Positions 28,764-38,501 of a DNA stretch of 64,000 nucleotides are shown in pieces. Position 1 is the first letter of the stretch, and each line of letters begins with the position of its first letter. The notes under the pieces are model-generated. The model was not told where the DNA came from, did not search any database, and was given only the letters and a program-made list of their open reading frames with translations. Origin of the DNA: Thermodesulfobium narugense DSM 14796 (GTDB taxonomy: Bacteria > Thermodesulfobiota > Thermodesulfobiia > Thermodesulfobiales > Thermodesulfobiaceae); assembly GCF_000212395.1 (NCBI RefSeq), contig NC_015499.1, forward strand, positions 1,819,001 through 1,883,000, read 5' to 3'. Both the position numbers and the translations under genes were made by a program.

Positions 28764-30892
28764 CCAACTTAAGCGAAAAAATCGTAAAGGTCGCTTTTGT
28801 AGGCAACCCAAATGTGGGAAAATCTGCACTTATAAACGCACTTTCCGGATCGAATCTAAAGGTTGGCAATTGGCCGGGAGTTACAGTCGAAAAAAAGGAA
28901 GCAAACATTATTATAAATAACCAGATGTTTTCACTGGTAGACTTGCCAGGTGCATATTCTTTAAACCCTTTTTCTTTAGAAGAAAAAATAACAAGAGATT
29001 TCTTAATCAAAGAAAGACCAGATGTAATAGTAAACGTAGTAGATAGTAATCAACTCGAAAAAAGTCTTTTCTTAACTTTTGCTTTATCAGAATTTGAAAT
29101 ACCTATGGTAATAGCTCTAAACTTTTTTGACGAAATGATCAAAAACAAAACAGAAATAGACATTAAAAAATTAAGAGACATTTTATCAATAGAAGTAGTT
29201 CCTACATCAGGAATAAAAGGAATAGGAATAGATGAGCTTAAAAAAGCGATTTACAAAAGTGTAAGCGAAAGAGATTTGCCAAATATCTTATTCGAAGAAA
29301 AACTCGATAAAAGATTTAAGCGAATTAAAGAAATATTATCTGATAAGAAAGAGAAATTGGGTTATCCTTTATCTTTTGTAGCTGCAAGAATTCTAGAAAA
29401 CGATCAGCAAGTGATAAGTGAGCTAAACGACAAAAAGCTTCTCGATAAAGGTATTTTAGAGCTTGCTGTTGACAACACAACATATATCGAATCAAGATAC
29501 AAACTTATATCCTCAATATGCAAAAAGATTTTGGTAAGACACAAAGACAGCAATGAAATAACTCAAAAAATTGATTCAATACTTTTGAATAAATTTTTCG
29601 GCTTGCCACTCTTTTTCATAATGATGTTTATAGTATTCAAACTTACCTTTGATCTGTCAAAACCATTTGTAGACTTTACCAGTTATTTCATAAATGACTA
29701 CGTTGGAAAGTATACAATTTATCTTCTCTGGTTTTTGCCAGATATACTCAAATCACTTATAAAGGAAGCCATTATAGGCGGTGTAGGTTCGGTAATAAGC
29801 TTTTTTCCACTAATAGGGGTATTTTTTTTGTTTATATCAATTCTTGAAGAAAGCGGTTACATGACGAGAGCAGCTTTTCTTATTGACAAACTCATGAGTT
29901 CAATTGGTCTAAGTGGCAAAGTTTTTATTCCTCTTATACTTGGTTTTGGATGTAATGTTCCTGCTATTTACGCCACAAGAGGTCTTGATTCCCAAAAGGA
30001 TAGGCTTCTTGCTGGTCTTATGATACCTTTAATGTCTTGTTCAGCAAGATTGCCAGTATATCTTTTGTTTACTGCTGCTTTTTTTGAAAACTTTAAAGAA
30101 TTAGTAATACTTTGTCTATACTTCCTGGGAGCCTTTATTGCAATAATACTTGTCATATTACTACAACTTGCAGTCCCATCTCTAAAGATGGACTCCACGC
30201 CGTTCATATTAGAACTTCCACCATACAGAATCCCTCCTCTAAAATTTCTCTTGAAACTCACAGGTTTTAGAGTAAAGTCTTTCGTAAGAAAGGCCGGGTC
30301 GGTAATACTATTCACAATGATACTTGTGTGGAGCGTAAATTCTTTACCATACAACGCACCTAGCGGCGAAAGTTATCTTGCACAAGGTTCAAAAGCAATT
30401 TCGTTTATATTTGCTCCTGCAGGTTTTGATAAATGGGAAGCGGTCGCAACCCTTTTGCCAAGCGTAGTTGCCAAAGAAGCGGTCATTGGAACTCTGGGTC
30501 AGATACTTGAAGGAGAGCAAGGAAATTCAAATACAGCCAAAGATTCGGAAGAATACAATTTTCTAAGCGATACTTCAAAGGTAGCTGTAAGGTTTAAGGA
30601 TTCTTTTATTGAAGCTGCTTCAAATCTCTTAAATTTCTTTACAATTCAATCATTTCAGGAAAAAGAAAAAGATGAAGGACTTATCAACAGGCTAAAAACT
30701 TTATTTACCCCACTTTCAGCTCTTTCATTTATGATATTCATTTTACTCTTTGTACCATGCATTGTTACTATTAGCGTTTTAATTCAAGAATACGGAATAA
30801 AATGGACTATATTTGAAATCTGTATGCTACTGTTTATTTCATATAGCGTTTCTACCCTTGTTTATCAAGCTGGGAAATTATTTGTGCACTGA
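28730..30892 (+). CDS. feoB: Ferrous iron transporter FeoB
   Basis: Imports Fe(II) with an N-terminal GTPase. G1 is GNPNVGKS (25-32), G3 DLPG (71-74) and G4 NFFD (131-134). The GDI-like helical region follows to about residue 265. The Gate/membrane domain contains LGFGCNVPAIYATR and the second gate LKLTGFRVKSFVRKAG. The 720-residue length fits the family. The start TTG (28730) has AAGGA 7 nt upstream, which explains an unusual Arg-rich N-terminus, MFRHRYRRR. The tail overlaps comF by 15 nt on the opposite strand. Confidence 0.96.
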   Translation: MFRHRYRRRQIANLSEKIVKVAFVGNPNVGKSALINALSGSNLKVGNWPGVTVEKKEANIIINNQMFSLVDLPGAYSLNPFSLEEKITRDFLIKERPDVIVNVVDSNQLEKSLFLTFALSEFEIPMVIALNFFDEMIKNKTEIDIKKLRDILSIEVVPTSGIKGIGIDELKKAIYKSVSERDLPNILFEEKLDKRFKRIKEILSDKKEKLGYPLSFVAARILENDQQVISELNDKKLLDKGILELAVDNTTYIESRYKLISSICKKILVRHKDSNEITQKIDSILLNKFFGLPLFFIMMFIVFKLTFDLSKPFVDFTSYFINDYVGKYTIYLLWFLPDILKSLIKEAIIGGVGSVISFFPLIGVFFLFISILEESGYMTRAAFLIDKLMSSIGLSGKVFIPLILGFGCNVPAIYATRGLDSQKDRLLAGLMIPLMSCSARLPVYLLFTAAFFENFKELVILCLYFLGAFIAIILVILLQLAVPSLKMDSTPFILELPPYRIPPLKFLLKLTGFRVKSFVRKAGSVILFTMILVWSVNSLPYNAPSGESYLAQGSKAISFIFAPAGFDKWEAVATLLPSVVAKEAVIGTLGQILEGEQGNSNTAKDSEEYNFLSDTSKVAVRFKDSFIEAASNLLNFFTIQSFQEKEKDEGLINRLKTLFTPLSALSFMIFILLFVPCIVTISVLIQEYGIKWTIFEICMLLFISYSVSTLVYQAGKLFVH

Positions 30893-31504
30893 GTTTTTAT
30901 AATTTTCCCAAAAAACTGGTGAAACAGCAAAGGTCAAAGAATAAACTATTTTAGAACCTGATCTGGTTAGCTCTTTATATGCGCTTCTTAAGGTTGCTCC
31001 TGAAGTAATAACGTCATCAATTAGTAATATTTTTTCAGGGCTAAATTCTGCCTTAAAGCAGTTTTCTACGTTAAGGCGTCTTTCACCAAAGTACAAAAGA
31101 TGTTGTTTTTTCGTTTCCTTTATCTTCTGAAATCTATATATAGGAAGCTTTTTCTCTCTAGAAATATTATTTACAATTCTGTCAAGATGTGAGCGTCCAA
31201 ACCTGTCATCAGGAATACACGAAATATAAAACCCTTCAAACTTTTTGTCCTTTAGAAATTTCAGAACTAACTTAGATATCACTTCCATTGCTATCGTGTT
31301 TGACTTTGCTTTTATCACTAAATCTTTAAACTTGTCTTTATATATCCCAATAGCAAAAGACTTCCGAAAGGGGGGATAAAAAAATTCAAATGCGTTTTCA
31401 AACGTTGAAACACAGTTTGGGCAAACATATTCAAGGCTTAAATCGTCACATAAAATACAATGCCCTCCAAATAGGAGGGCAAAAAAATCTTTTAAGGCTT
31501 TCAA
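30878..31504 (-). CDS. ComF-family phosphoribosyltransferase-like protein
   Basis: A 208-residue ComF protein: an N-terminal four-Cys zinc finger (Cys16, 19, 28, 31) and a C-terminal type I PRTase domain with the PRPP loop ILLIDDVITSGAT (about 163-175). ComF proteins act in DNA uptake or DNA metabolism; their enzymatic activity is unclear. It follows metK on the reverse strand, with 22 nt between, and converges on feoB. Confidence 0.88.
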   Translation of the reverse strand: MKALKDFFALLFGGHCILCDDLSLEYVCPNCVSTFENAFEFFYPPFRKSFAIGIYKDKFKDLVIKAKSNTIAMEVISKLVLKFLKDKKFEGFYISCIPDDRFGRSHLDRIVNNISREKKLPIYRFQKIKETKKQHLLYFGERRLNVENCFKAEFSPEKILLIDDVITSGATLRSAYKELTRSGSKIVYSLTFAVSPVFWENYKNSVHK

Positions 31505-31526
31505 GGTTAAACTCTGGATTTAAACT

Positions 31527-32720
31527 CTAATTTAAACCCTTCTTAAGTTCCTCAACCTTGTCTAATTTCTCCCAGCTAACCCCCAGATCAACTCTACCCA
31601 TATGACCATAAGCAGCAAGTGGCCTATATATGGGACGTCTGAGATCTAACTGATTGATAATAGATCTTGGTCTAAAATCAAAAACATCCCTAACTAGTTC
31701 TTCTATTCTCTCCTCTGGCACATTATTAGTGCCAAAAGTATCTATCATTATAGAAAGCGGATTAGCTTTCCCTATAGCATAGGAAACTTGAATCTCAACC
31801 CTTGATGCAAGTCCTGCAGCCACAATGTTTTTCGCTACGTATCTTGCATAATATGCACCAGATCTATCAACCTTTGTAGGATCTTTGCCAGAAAAAGCTC
31901 CTCCTCCATGTCTAGCCATACCTCCATAAGTATCAACAATTATTTTTCTACCAGTCAAACCAGAATCTCCTTGCGGACCGCCAATTACAAACCTTCCAGA
32001 GGGATTAATTAATATCTTCATTGAATCATCTCTTAAATTCTCTGGAATTACTGGCATAATAACCTTTTCTATAACTTCTTTTTCAATTTCTTCATTTTCA
32101 ATATCGGGCTTATGCTGAGTAGATATTAGAACGGTATCAACTCTTATTGGCCTAAAACCCTCGTACTCTACAGTAACCTGAGTTTTGCCATCAGGTCTTA
32201 AAAAGGGAATTATTCTATTTTTCCTGACAAAAGCTAGTCTTTTGGCCAAATTATGGGCAAGTGTAATCGGGAGTGGCATATATTCTTCTGTCTCATCACA
32301 GGCAAATCCGTATACCATTCCCTGATCGCCTGCTCCAAGCTCTTCTTCAGGCGCACTCACTTTTTCACCACGTTTTTCTAAAGCCACGTCAACTCCATGA
32401 GCTATATCGGGTGATTGTGGATCTATAGAGGTCAGAACCGCACAGGTTTCGCTATCAAATCCGTACTTTGCCCTAGTATAACCAACCTCTTTGATAGTCT
32501 TTCTGATAATACTAGGAATATCCACATACGTCTTTGTAGTGATCTGCCCAACCACTAGCACCAACCCTGTAGCAACAGTAGTCTCAGCCGCAACTCTCCC
32601 CGCTGGATCATCTTCTATTATTGCGTCCAGAATGGCATCAGAAATTTGATCTGCAATCTTATCTGGGTGGCCTTCTGTAACAGATTCTGAGGTGAAAAAA
32701 TAATGCTTGTTTTGGATCAA
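31527..32720 (-). CDS. metK: S-adenosylmethionine synthetase
   Basis: Makes SAM from methionine and ATP. The 397-residue protein shows [19 protein letters not shown] (in parts [16 protein letters not shown]), the [12 protein letters not shown] loop and the [16 protein letters not shown] segment. The start is TTG (32720) behind AGGAGGT. I see no SAM riboswitch in the 115 nt upstream. It may be co-transcribed with comF. Confidence 0.98.
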   Translation of the reverse strand: MIQNKHYFFTSESVTEGHPDKIADQISDAILDAIIEDDPAGRVAAETTVATGLVLVVGQITTKTYVDIPSIIRKTIKEVGYTRAKYGFDSETCAVLTSIDPQSPDIAHGVDVALEKRGEKVSAPEEELGAGDQGMVYGFACDETEEYMPLPITLAHNLAKRLAFVRKNRIIPFLRPDGKTQVTVEYEGFRPIRVDTVLISTQHKPDIENEEIEKEVIEKVIMPVIPENLRDDSMKILINPSGRFVIGGPQGDSGLTGRKIIVDTYGGMARHGGGAFSGKDPTKVDRSGAYYARYVAKNIVAAGLASRVEIQVSYAIGKANPLSIMIDTFGTNNVPEERIEELVRDVFDFRPRSIINQLDLRRPIYRPLAAYGHMGRVDLGVSWEKLDKVEELKKGLN

Positions 32721-32835
32721 TTTTTGTACCTCCTGAAGATTAAATTTTAATTCACATTATCAAATATTTATTACAAAATTGCAAGCATTACAATTTATTT
32801 GTGTTAATAGAATTCGCATTTCAAGTAAACTAGCC

Positions 32836-34086
32836 CTATTCTGTTGCCCAATTATTAATAGCGTTGTTTATGTCAGGCCAGACCTCAGGAACTAAGTCAG
32901 AAAGAACCTTCCCCTCTTCAAAGAGAATTTGTTTCCTAGTGACCCACGTTTCGTTTTGGTGTAAATGAAAAGATATTTCTTTTTTTATCTCGTCTGACCA
33001 AACTGTTCTCCCTTCCACATCAATCAACTTGAAGTCCACGTTCATAAGAATCTTCTTTTTTGGAGATAAAGACAAAAATCTTCCAACCCACCAGGAGCCA
33101 CCAAAAGATGGTAGACTTAAAAGATCAAGAATAGCTCCAGGACTTGATGCTATTGGCTGGGGCAATAAAAGAGGTTGAGGAAAGTTTGGGACGTGAGATA
33201 TAGTTGTGACCAAAAAGAGCGTTTCTTCAGGCTTAAAGCCCATTTTGTCTGCTATAAAGGCTCTTGAATCAGTAGTCATATTCACAGGATTAAATGCTGC
33301 AACATCTTGAAAGGATAAAAGCATAACATCACTTTTATATTTTTTTAAAGAATCTACAAACATCTTCATAGGAAAAGGTATTTCTTCATAAGAAGCAAGA
33401 TATATTCCATTTTTTGCTTGCGGGGGAAAAACTATAATTGATGGTACAACTCCCGAAGTCTTTTTCTCGAGAGGATAATATGGAGCATTTAGTATCCTAA
33501 CTCCAGACAAAAAAGGCTTTAATGCGGTTTTTATCTCGCTGTGTAAGTATTGAAGATATTCTATCTCTCTAATCCTTTGTGGAAATCCACCAGGCAAATA
33601 TTTGACAGGACCAGAATTAAAAGTTTTTATATTCCTTTGAGCTACTCCATAAATTAAATCTCCAGTCTTTGCGTTATAAATTCTTATTTCAAGCCATATA
33701 TTGATTTCATATTTATCAAAAATTAAATTTGGAAGACTAACAATATCAACAAGGTGTATAATTGGCAATACTACTATATCGTCATTCTTAACACTTCCTA
33801 AGGCAAAGTATGCGCAAGACATAATAAATTCCTTATTTATCCCTTTAAATTTCTTTTCAAACAATTTAACATCATCAGCATCCACGTATTTAAGAGAATA
33901 TCCAGGAAGTGTGTTGTCAAAAGCTCTTATTTGCGATTCAGAGTATCCAGGATCTTCGTCCAAAAAAGTCGTCTCAGCAAGATAAGGAAGTATTACAGCC
34001 TTTTTCCCATCAATAGGACCTGCATTAGCCTTTGGAACAAGGGTGTAAAAAACTAAAAATACTATTAACAAAATTTTCAATCTCAT
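32836..34086 (-). CDS. Secreted protein of unknown function
   Basis: A 416-residue protein with a clean signal peptide (1-22, likely cleavage after ANA). No membrane helix follows. The body is mixed alpha/beta, with segments such as DDIVVLPIIHLVDIV and KKILMNVDFKLIDVEGRTVWS, which resemble beta-strands of envelope proteins that bind other factors. I do not recognise the family. It is monocistronic, between metK and a divergent chemoreceptor gene. Confidence 0.6.
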   Translation of the reverse strand: MRLKILLIVFLVFYTLVPKANAGPIDGKKAVILPYLAETTFLDEDPGYSESQIRAFDNTLPGYSLKYVDADDVKLFEKKFKGINKEFIMSCAYFALGSVKNDDIVVLPIIHLVDIVSLPNLIFDKYEINIWLEIRIYNAKTGDLIYGVAQRNIKTFNSGPVKYLPGGFPQRIREIEYLQYLHSEIKTALKPFLSGVRILNAPYYPLEKKTSGVVPSIIVFPPQAKNGIYLASYEEIPFPMKMFVDSLKKYKSDVMLLSFQDVAAFNPVNMTTDSRAFIADKMGFKPEETLFLVTTISHVPNFPQPLLLPQPIASSPGAILDLLSLPSFGGSWWVGRFLSLSPKKKILMNVDFKLIDVEGRTVWSDEIKKEISFHLHQNETWVTRKQILFEEGKVLSDLVPEVWPDINNAINNWATE

Positions 34087-34256
34087 GTTAGTATTTTATC
34101 AAAAAAAGTTAAAAATTAATTAAGATATATATTAACTATTCTGAATATTTAGAAAACTTAACTTTTTGTAGTATACCAAGATTAGATGTTAAAATTCATT
34201 AAGTAACTTATTAATTAAAATATTTTATATTTAATAAAAGCTATTAGGAGGAGTAA

Positions 34257-35354
34257 ATGTCGTCAGAAGAAAGATTGAAAGAGGCAATAAGTTATTTTGG
34301 AGAAGAAGAGCTAAAATTATCAAAGTTACTTACAGAGGAAGAAAAGAAATGGATATACGATTTTTTTGATAAACTTTCAAGAGAACTTGATTTTGCGGTA
34401 ACGGTATCAGACCCAGAGGGCACTCCTGTTATACCTGTGATAAACCATTCTGACCTGTGTGGCAAAATTATACGCGGCACTGAGAAGGGATTGGCAAGAT
34501 GCAAGCAAGAAGCGGCAAAGCGCGGAAAAGACGCAATGGAACAAGGCAAACCTCAATATTACTTTTGTCATGCAAATATTCAAGATTTTATAGTTCCAAT
34601 TTTGCTTTATGGCAAAAGAATTGGAAATATTGCAGGGGGACAGTGCCTGCCAAAACAACCTGACGAAGAAATGACAGAACACTTTAGAAGGTATTTTGCT
34701 GAAATTGGAGTTGAAAACGTAGAAGAAGCACTTAAAACTTTAAAAACTGCCCACATAAATCCAAGAGAGAGAATAGGAAATTTTACTGTAATGTTTGACG
34801 CTCTTGGAAAAATCATCTCAAATTATCTCATGTTTCAGGTAGAAGCAAGAATAGAAGAAATGAAATTATTTGAAACTATAAACAAAAACCAAAAAATATC
34901 TTCTTCATTAACCCAAACGCTTAGCTCACTATCGGCAAGTTCTGAAGAACTAGCTGCGTCAAGCGAAGAAACAGCAGCAATCGTTCATGAAGCAAGAAAC
35001 AAATTGGACGAAACTGACGCAATAAATACTTTTATCAAAAAGATTGCGAATCAAACAAGACTCCTTGGTTTAAACGCAGCAATAGAAGCATCTAGAGCAG
35101 GCGTTCATGGCAAGGGCTTTGGGGTTGTAGCCAGTGAAATACAAAAGCTTGCTACTGAGTCGATGAAATTTGCAAATAAGATAAACGAAACATTAAACGA
35201 AATAAGCATGTCTGTAAAACAAATTCTTGAAAGTTCTCAAAATATAGCCAAAGTGTCAGAAGATCAAGCAATGTCTATAAATGAATTATCAAAAGTAGCA
35301 GAAGATTTATACGCAATCTCAGAAAAACTTTTAAAAATGAGAAACGCTAAATAA
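34257..35354 (+). CDS. Soluble chemoreceptor with PocR sensor domain
   Basis: A 365-residue cytoplasmic methyl-accepting chemotaxis protein with no membrane helix. Residues about 30-190 form a PocR domain with four Cys (68, 82, 104, 130) in contexts such as DLCGK and [10 protein letters not shown]. The C-terminal signalling hairpin (about 215-365) contains the conserved tip [20 protein letters not shown]. PocR domains sense small molecules or metals, possibly through the Cys cluster. AGGAGG lies 6 nt before the ATG. The stop codon abuts that of the opposite-strand gene. Confidence 0.88.
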   Translation: MSSEERLKEAISYFGEEELKLSKLLTEEEKKWIYDFFDKLSRELDFAVTVSDPEGTPVIPVINHSDLCGKIIRGTEKGLARCKQEAAKRGKDAMEQGKPQYYFCHANIQDFIVPILLYGKRIGNIAGGQCLPKQPDEEMTEHFRRYFAEIGVENVEEALKTLKTAHINPRERIGNFTVMFDALGKIISNYLMFQVEARIEEMKLFETINKNQKISSSLTQTLSSLSASSEELAASSEETAAIVHEARNKLDETDAINTFIKKIANQTRLLGLNAAIEASRAGVHGKGFGVVASEIQKLATESMKFANKINETLNEISMSVKQILESSQNIAKVSEDQAMSINELSKVAEDLYAISEKLLKMRNAK

Positions 35355-35957
35355 TTACCTTTTTTCTAATTTTTTATACAGTTCGTGAAGTGAATTATAA
35401 AAACTTTCGTTCGGATCTTTACATACCAGATTTTTCATAAAACCAGCTAAGGTGCCAGCGCTTTGGTCGTCAACTACATCAACGTCGTCTGGTCTGTAAG
35501 CGGCTGTATATCCCAGACCCCATATCAGTGCATATCCTACAAGGTCGTCTGAGGTTGTGTCGCTTGAATTAAGAGAGCTTAAGAACGCTTTACATGTATA
35601 CCTTTTTGGGTTAAATATTGCTACATTTTCACCCTTTTTTGAACTTCCTACATATTTAAAAGTAAAATATTTTCTGACAAATTCAATAAAAGATGCGTCT
35701 AAATTTTGAGAACAGCCTTCACTTAGTTCGTTAGTTAAAGACTTTAACATATCGCTGTTTAAAGACATAAGACTTTCGTCTTTAAATGTTAGAAAACCCC
35801 ATGCCCACAGTGTCTGCAAAGCAACGCTGCCAGAATCATTTGAATAGCTTTGAACAAAGTCCCTACAGGTATAAATATTTGGATCAAATCCTTGAGCACA
35901 AGCATTAGAATTGACAATAAAGCAAAAGAACAAAATCAATAATATTATTTTTTTCAT
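35355..35957 (-). CDS. Exported protein with two HdeA-like repeats
   Basis: A 200-residue protein with a signal peptide (1-22). Two related halves follow: FDPNIYTCRDFVQSY ... LWAWGF (about 24-56) and FNPKRYTCKAFLSSL ... IWGLGY (about 115-150). Each has the Tyr-Thr-Cys-x-x-Phe start and a later Cys (SEGC and LVCK) that could form the single disulfide of HdeA-type acid chaperones. HdeA assignment is by motif only. It is the last gene of the reverse molybdopterin-DsrE cluster, 20 nt after DsrE. Confidence 0.6.
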   Translation of the reverse strand: MKKIILLILFFCFIVNSNACAQGFDPNIYTCRDFVQSYSNDSGSVALQTLWAWGFLTFKDESLMSLNSDMLKSLTNELSEGCSQNLDASFIEFVRKYFTFKYVGSSKKGENVAIFNPKRYTCKAFLSSLNSSDTTSDDLVGYALIWGLGYTAAYRPDDVDVVDDQSAGTLAGFMKNLVCKDPNESFYNSLHELYKKLEKR

Positions 35958-35977
35958 TTTTGCTCCCCCTTTAATAT

Positions 35978-36328
35978 TTACGGCTTTATATATGAAAAGC
36001 CTAACTCTTGAAGCCTTACTATCTCAGTAATACCAGCCTTAACAACCTTAGCCCAATCAAATACTAATTTTTTATCTATCTTGTAAAGATTTAGAGCGTT
36101 ATTGCAAAATTCAAAGATAACCCCCTTATCAGACAATTTTTTCATAGTAGGTTCAAGCTCACTTCTTAGTTCATTTGTTAAAATTAATACTCCTGCCGAG
36201 TTAGCTACAACCTTTATATCAAATTCACTTTCGTCTGATATATCATTAATAAAATTATTAATATTTTTTAAGGCAACCGGCCAGTCTTCAAGTTTTGAAA
36301 CGTGAAAACACACTTTGAATTGATTCAT
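35978..36328 (-). CDS. DsrE-family sulfur-relay-like protein
   Basis: A 116-residue DsrE/DsrF-like protein. It has the FKVCFHVSKLEDWPVALKNI start, the VVANSAGVLIL strand and the CNNALNLYKI segment, where a Cys occupies the usual active-site loop position. Such proteins carry sulfur or act as redox partners. It overlaps the upstream molybdopterin-binding gene by 4 nt, which suggests a link to the molybdenum cofactor. Function is otherwise unknown. Confidence 0.75.
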   Translation of the reverse strand: MNQFKVCFHVSKLEDWPVALKNINNFINDISDESEFDIKVVANSAGVLILTNELRSELEPTMKKLSDKGVIFEFCNNALNLYKIDKKLVFDWAKVVKAGITEIVRLQELGFSYIKP

Positions 36329-37305
36329 CTTAATAAGCCTCCATGCCCAGAATGTCTAATCATCTCATAGGTAATCCTCAAACCAGCAAAGGCAACTTGA
36401 CCAAACAAGTCAAATGCCCCAGGATCAAATCTAAGTGCACCTCCAGGAATACCAAAAATTGGGATGTCACCAAGATAGGCCACAAGAAACATTGCACCAG
36501 GTGAAAGTGGTGCACCATAACTTACTACAGATGCGCCAGATCTTCTTATACCTTCGGCAGAAACATCATCTGGGCTCATCCCACCTGTTATAATTATGAT
36601 CTGAACTTTATTTCGAACAAATTTTAAAATAGCATTAGATATTAGATCAGGATCATCTGGTAAACATTCTCTCATAACTACTTCAGAGTTAAACTTTGCT
36701 ACTTTACTAACAATTAGCGGCGTAAATGAATCCTCTTTTCTGCCATAATAAATCTCAGAACCAGTAACAATCAAACCTACTCTCATTTCTATAAATGGAT
36801 AAAGGGTTAGAACCTTTCCAAGATTTTTACACTCACCCTCAATTAATTCTATTTCTCTTTTCTTTATAACCAGTCCTTGAACCTTCGCCTTTGCAACAAC
36901 CCTGCCTTCTTCAACCACAGTATTGTTCCTCAAAGTGGCAACAAGTGTATCTCCCCTTGAATTTATAGCATCAAGTTGTCTCACCCTAACTTTAAAAAGG
37001 CCTTTTTTTGCTGCAATCACATCAGCCCAAGCTTCACCAGGCATTTTGACAATTAGATTATCACCCGAAATCGCGCTTGCAAGCCTTAAAGCTGCTTCAT
37101 CCTCATGAAGTTCGTCTTCAGCAATTTTTAAATCCCATATGAAATCTTTTCCGATCTCTTTCAATATAGGTATATCATCTGCAGTAATAACATGTCCTCT
37201 TCGAAAAACAGCCTCTTTGTGCTTGCCAGGAACAATTCTTGTTAGATCGTATCCCAATGTCATACCAACGCTTTCTTCAACCGGCACCTTTTTAGAAGGA
37301 TACAT
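36325..37305 (-). CDS. Molybdopterin-binding (MoaB/Mog-domain) protein
   Basis: A 326-residue protein with an N-terminal MoeA-like segment (SVGMTLGYDLTRI) and a C-terminal MPT-binding domain with IIITGGMSPDDVSAEGIR (in parts IIITGGMSPDD and EGIRRSGA) and FGIPGGAL. It differs from the full MoeA next door and may bind or insert MPT. It lies 2 nt after moeA and overlaps the DsrE-like gene by 4 nt, so the four genes form one operon. Confidence 0.82.
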   Translation of the reverse strand: MYPSKKVPVEESVGMTLGYDLTRIVPGKHKEAVFRRGHVITADDIPILKEIGKDFIWDLKIAEDELHEDEAALRLASAISGDNLIVKMPGEAWADVIAAKKGLFKVRVRQLDAINSRGDTLVATLRNNTVVEEGRVVAKAKVQGLVIKKREIELIEGECKNLGKVLTLYPFIEMRVGLIVTGSEIYYGRKEDSFTPLIVSKVAKFNSEVVMRECLPDDPDLISNAILKFVRNKVQIIIITGGMSPDDVSAEGIRRSGASVVSYGAPLSPGAMFLVAYLGDIPIFGIPGGALRFDPGAFDLFGQVAFAGLRITYEMIRHSGHGGLLR

Positions 37306-37307
37306 TG

Positions 37308-38471
37308 TTAAACCTCCAAAGAAAATTCAAATACCCTTACTTTAGCTCCTATATCCTGTGGAGGACCAGGATTTAACATAGCAATATGAGTCATATCTCT
37401 AAAGCCTTTAAGAGAGTGACTGTGTTGTGAAAATTTTTTAAAATAAAACTTGTTGTCAATTAAAGTACCTCGCAAAAATCTTGCTTCTTTAGAATTTTTA
37501 TTAAAGGCTTCCCCAAGCACGCTCTCAAAAGATTTAAACTTATAATCTTGACCAGAAAGCAAAAATATCAAAGGCCTTATAAAAAGATAGAAACCCAAGA
37601 CAGCAGCCCAAACGTTGCCAGACAAACCAAAATAATACGTTTTATTTTTTTTAAAAGCCATTAAAGATTTTCCGGGTTGCATTTTTACCCTCCAAAAAAT
37701 TGGTTCAAATATTTTTTGGACAACAGGAAAAAGACCATCACTTGAATCAAACGACGCATTTCCAAAAGAAATTATTATGTCTGAATCATCAAGTGCCTTC
37801 TTCAATTCGCCTTCAATCTCATAATTGTTCCTGCATATAATATTTCTTTTAATTTCTATATGAGGCCTTCTTAAAATTTCCTCGAAAGTGGGAGTTAAAA
37901 AATTTTTATAAAGGCCTTCTTCTTCACAACTTACAAGTTCTTTTCCAACTGCCAGTAAAGATATCTTAACCTTTTTAAAAACCTTTACTTTAGTTTTATT
38001 AAGTCTACAAAAAGTAGCAAAATCAAATGGCGAAATCTTTGAGCCATTATAAGAAACAATTGATCCGGCTTCATATTCTTCGCCCATTTTAAAAATATTT
38101 CTTCCCTCTAAAGGCATTTTTTTAATATAAACCACATCAGAACTTACCAACGTGTCTTCGATCAGAACTACAGCATTGCTTCCTTTTGGAAGAACTGATC
38201 CAGTTGAAACTTTTACAGCTTCATTTTGAGAAATCTCCCCCAGGAAGGGTCTCTCCGTTCTGGACTCACCAATTATTTTACACTTGTCATCACATGGCAG
38301 TTTTATTGCAAAGCCATCCATAGCAGACAGGTTTCTAGCTGGCACATCTTCTTCTACTTTAATATCTTCAGCTAGTATTCTGCCTATTGAGTCTTTGAGA
38401 GAGACATATTCCGTTCCCAGAAGAGATGCATTTTGCAGTATCAAAATTTTAGCTTTCTCAACGTCAACCAC
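37308..38471 (-). CDS. moeA: Molybdopterin molybdenumtransferase MoeA
   Basis: Inserts molybdate into adenylylated molybdopterin. The 387-residue protein has the MoeA signatures PARNLSAMDGFAIK (43-56) and the VSTGSVLPKGSNAVVLIEDT stretch (in parts STGSVLPKGSNAVV), and a divergent C-terminal MPT domain with FGNASFDSSDG and GLSGNVWAAVLGF. The start is GTG (38471). Its MPT domain is less canonical than usual, with GNAS in place of GG-S, so it may be a tungsten or lineage variant. Confidence 0.85.
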   Translation of the reverse strand: MVDVEKAKILILQNASLLGTEYVSLKDSIGRILAEDIKVEEDVPARNLSAMDGFAIKLPCDDKCKIIGESRTERPFLGEISQNEAVKVSTGSVLPKGSNAVVLIEDTLVSSDVVYIKKMPLEGRNIFKMGEEYEAGSIVSYNGSKISPFDFATFCRLNKTKVKVFKKVKISLLAVGKELVSCEEEGLYKNFLTPTFEEILRRPHIEIKRNIICRNNYEIEGELKKALDDSDIIISFGNASFDSSDGLFPVVQKIFEPIFWRVKMQPGKSLMAFKKNKTYYFGLSGNVWAAVLGFYLFIRPLIFLLSGQDYKFKSFESVLGEAFNKNSKEARFLRGTLIDNKFYFKKFSQHSHSLKGFRDMTHIAMLNPGPPQDIGAKVRVFEFSLEV

Positions 38472-38501
38472 AATTTAAACCCTTTCTAATCATTTATTTG
38501 A

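Noticed and set aside
31459-31483. GCCCTCC...GGAGGGC hairpin as a terminator in comF
   Set aside because: It lies within the comF coding start (ALLFGGHC) and has no T-run after it on either useful strand.
32721-32835. SAM riboswitch before metK
   Set aside because: The 115 nt are AT-rich with no SAM-I conserved segments.
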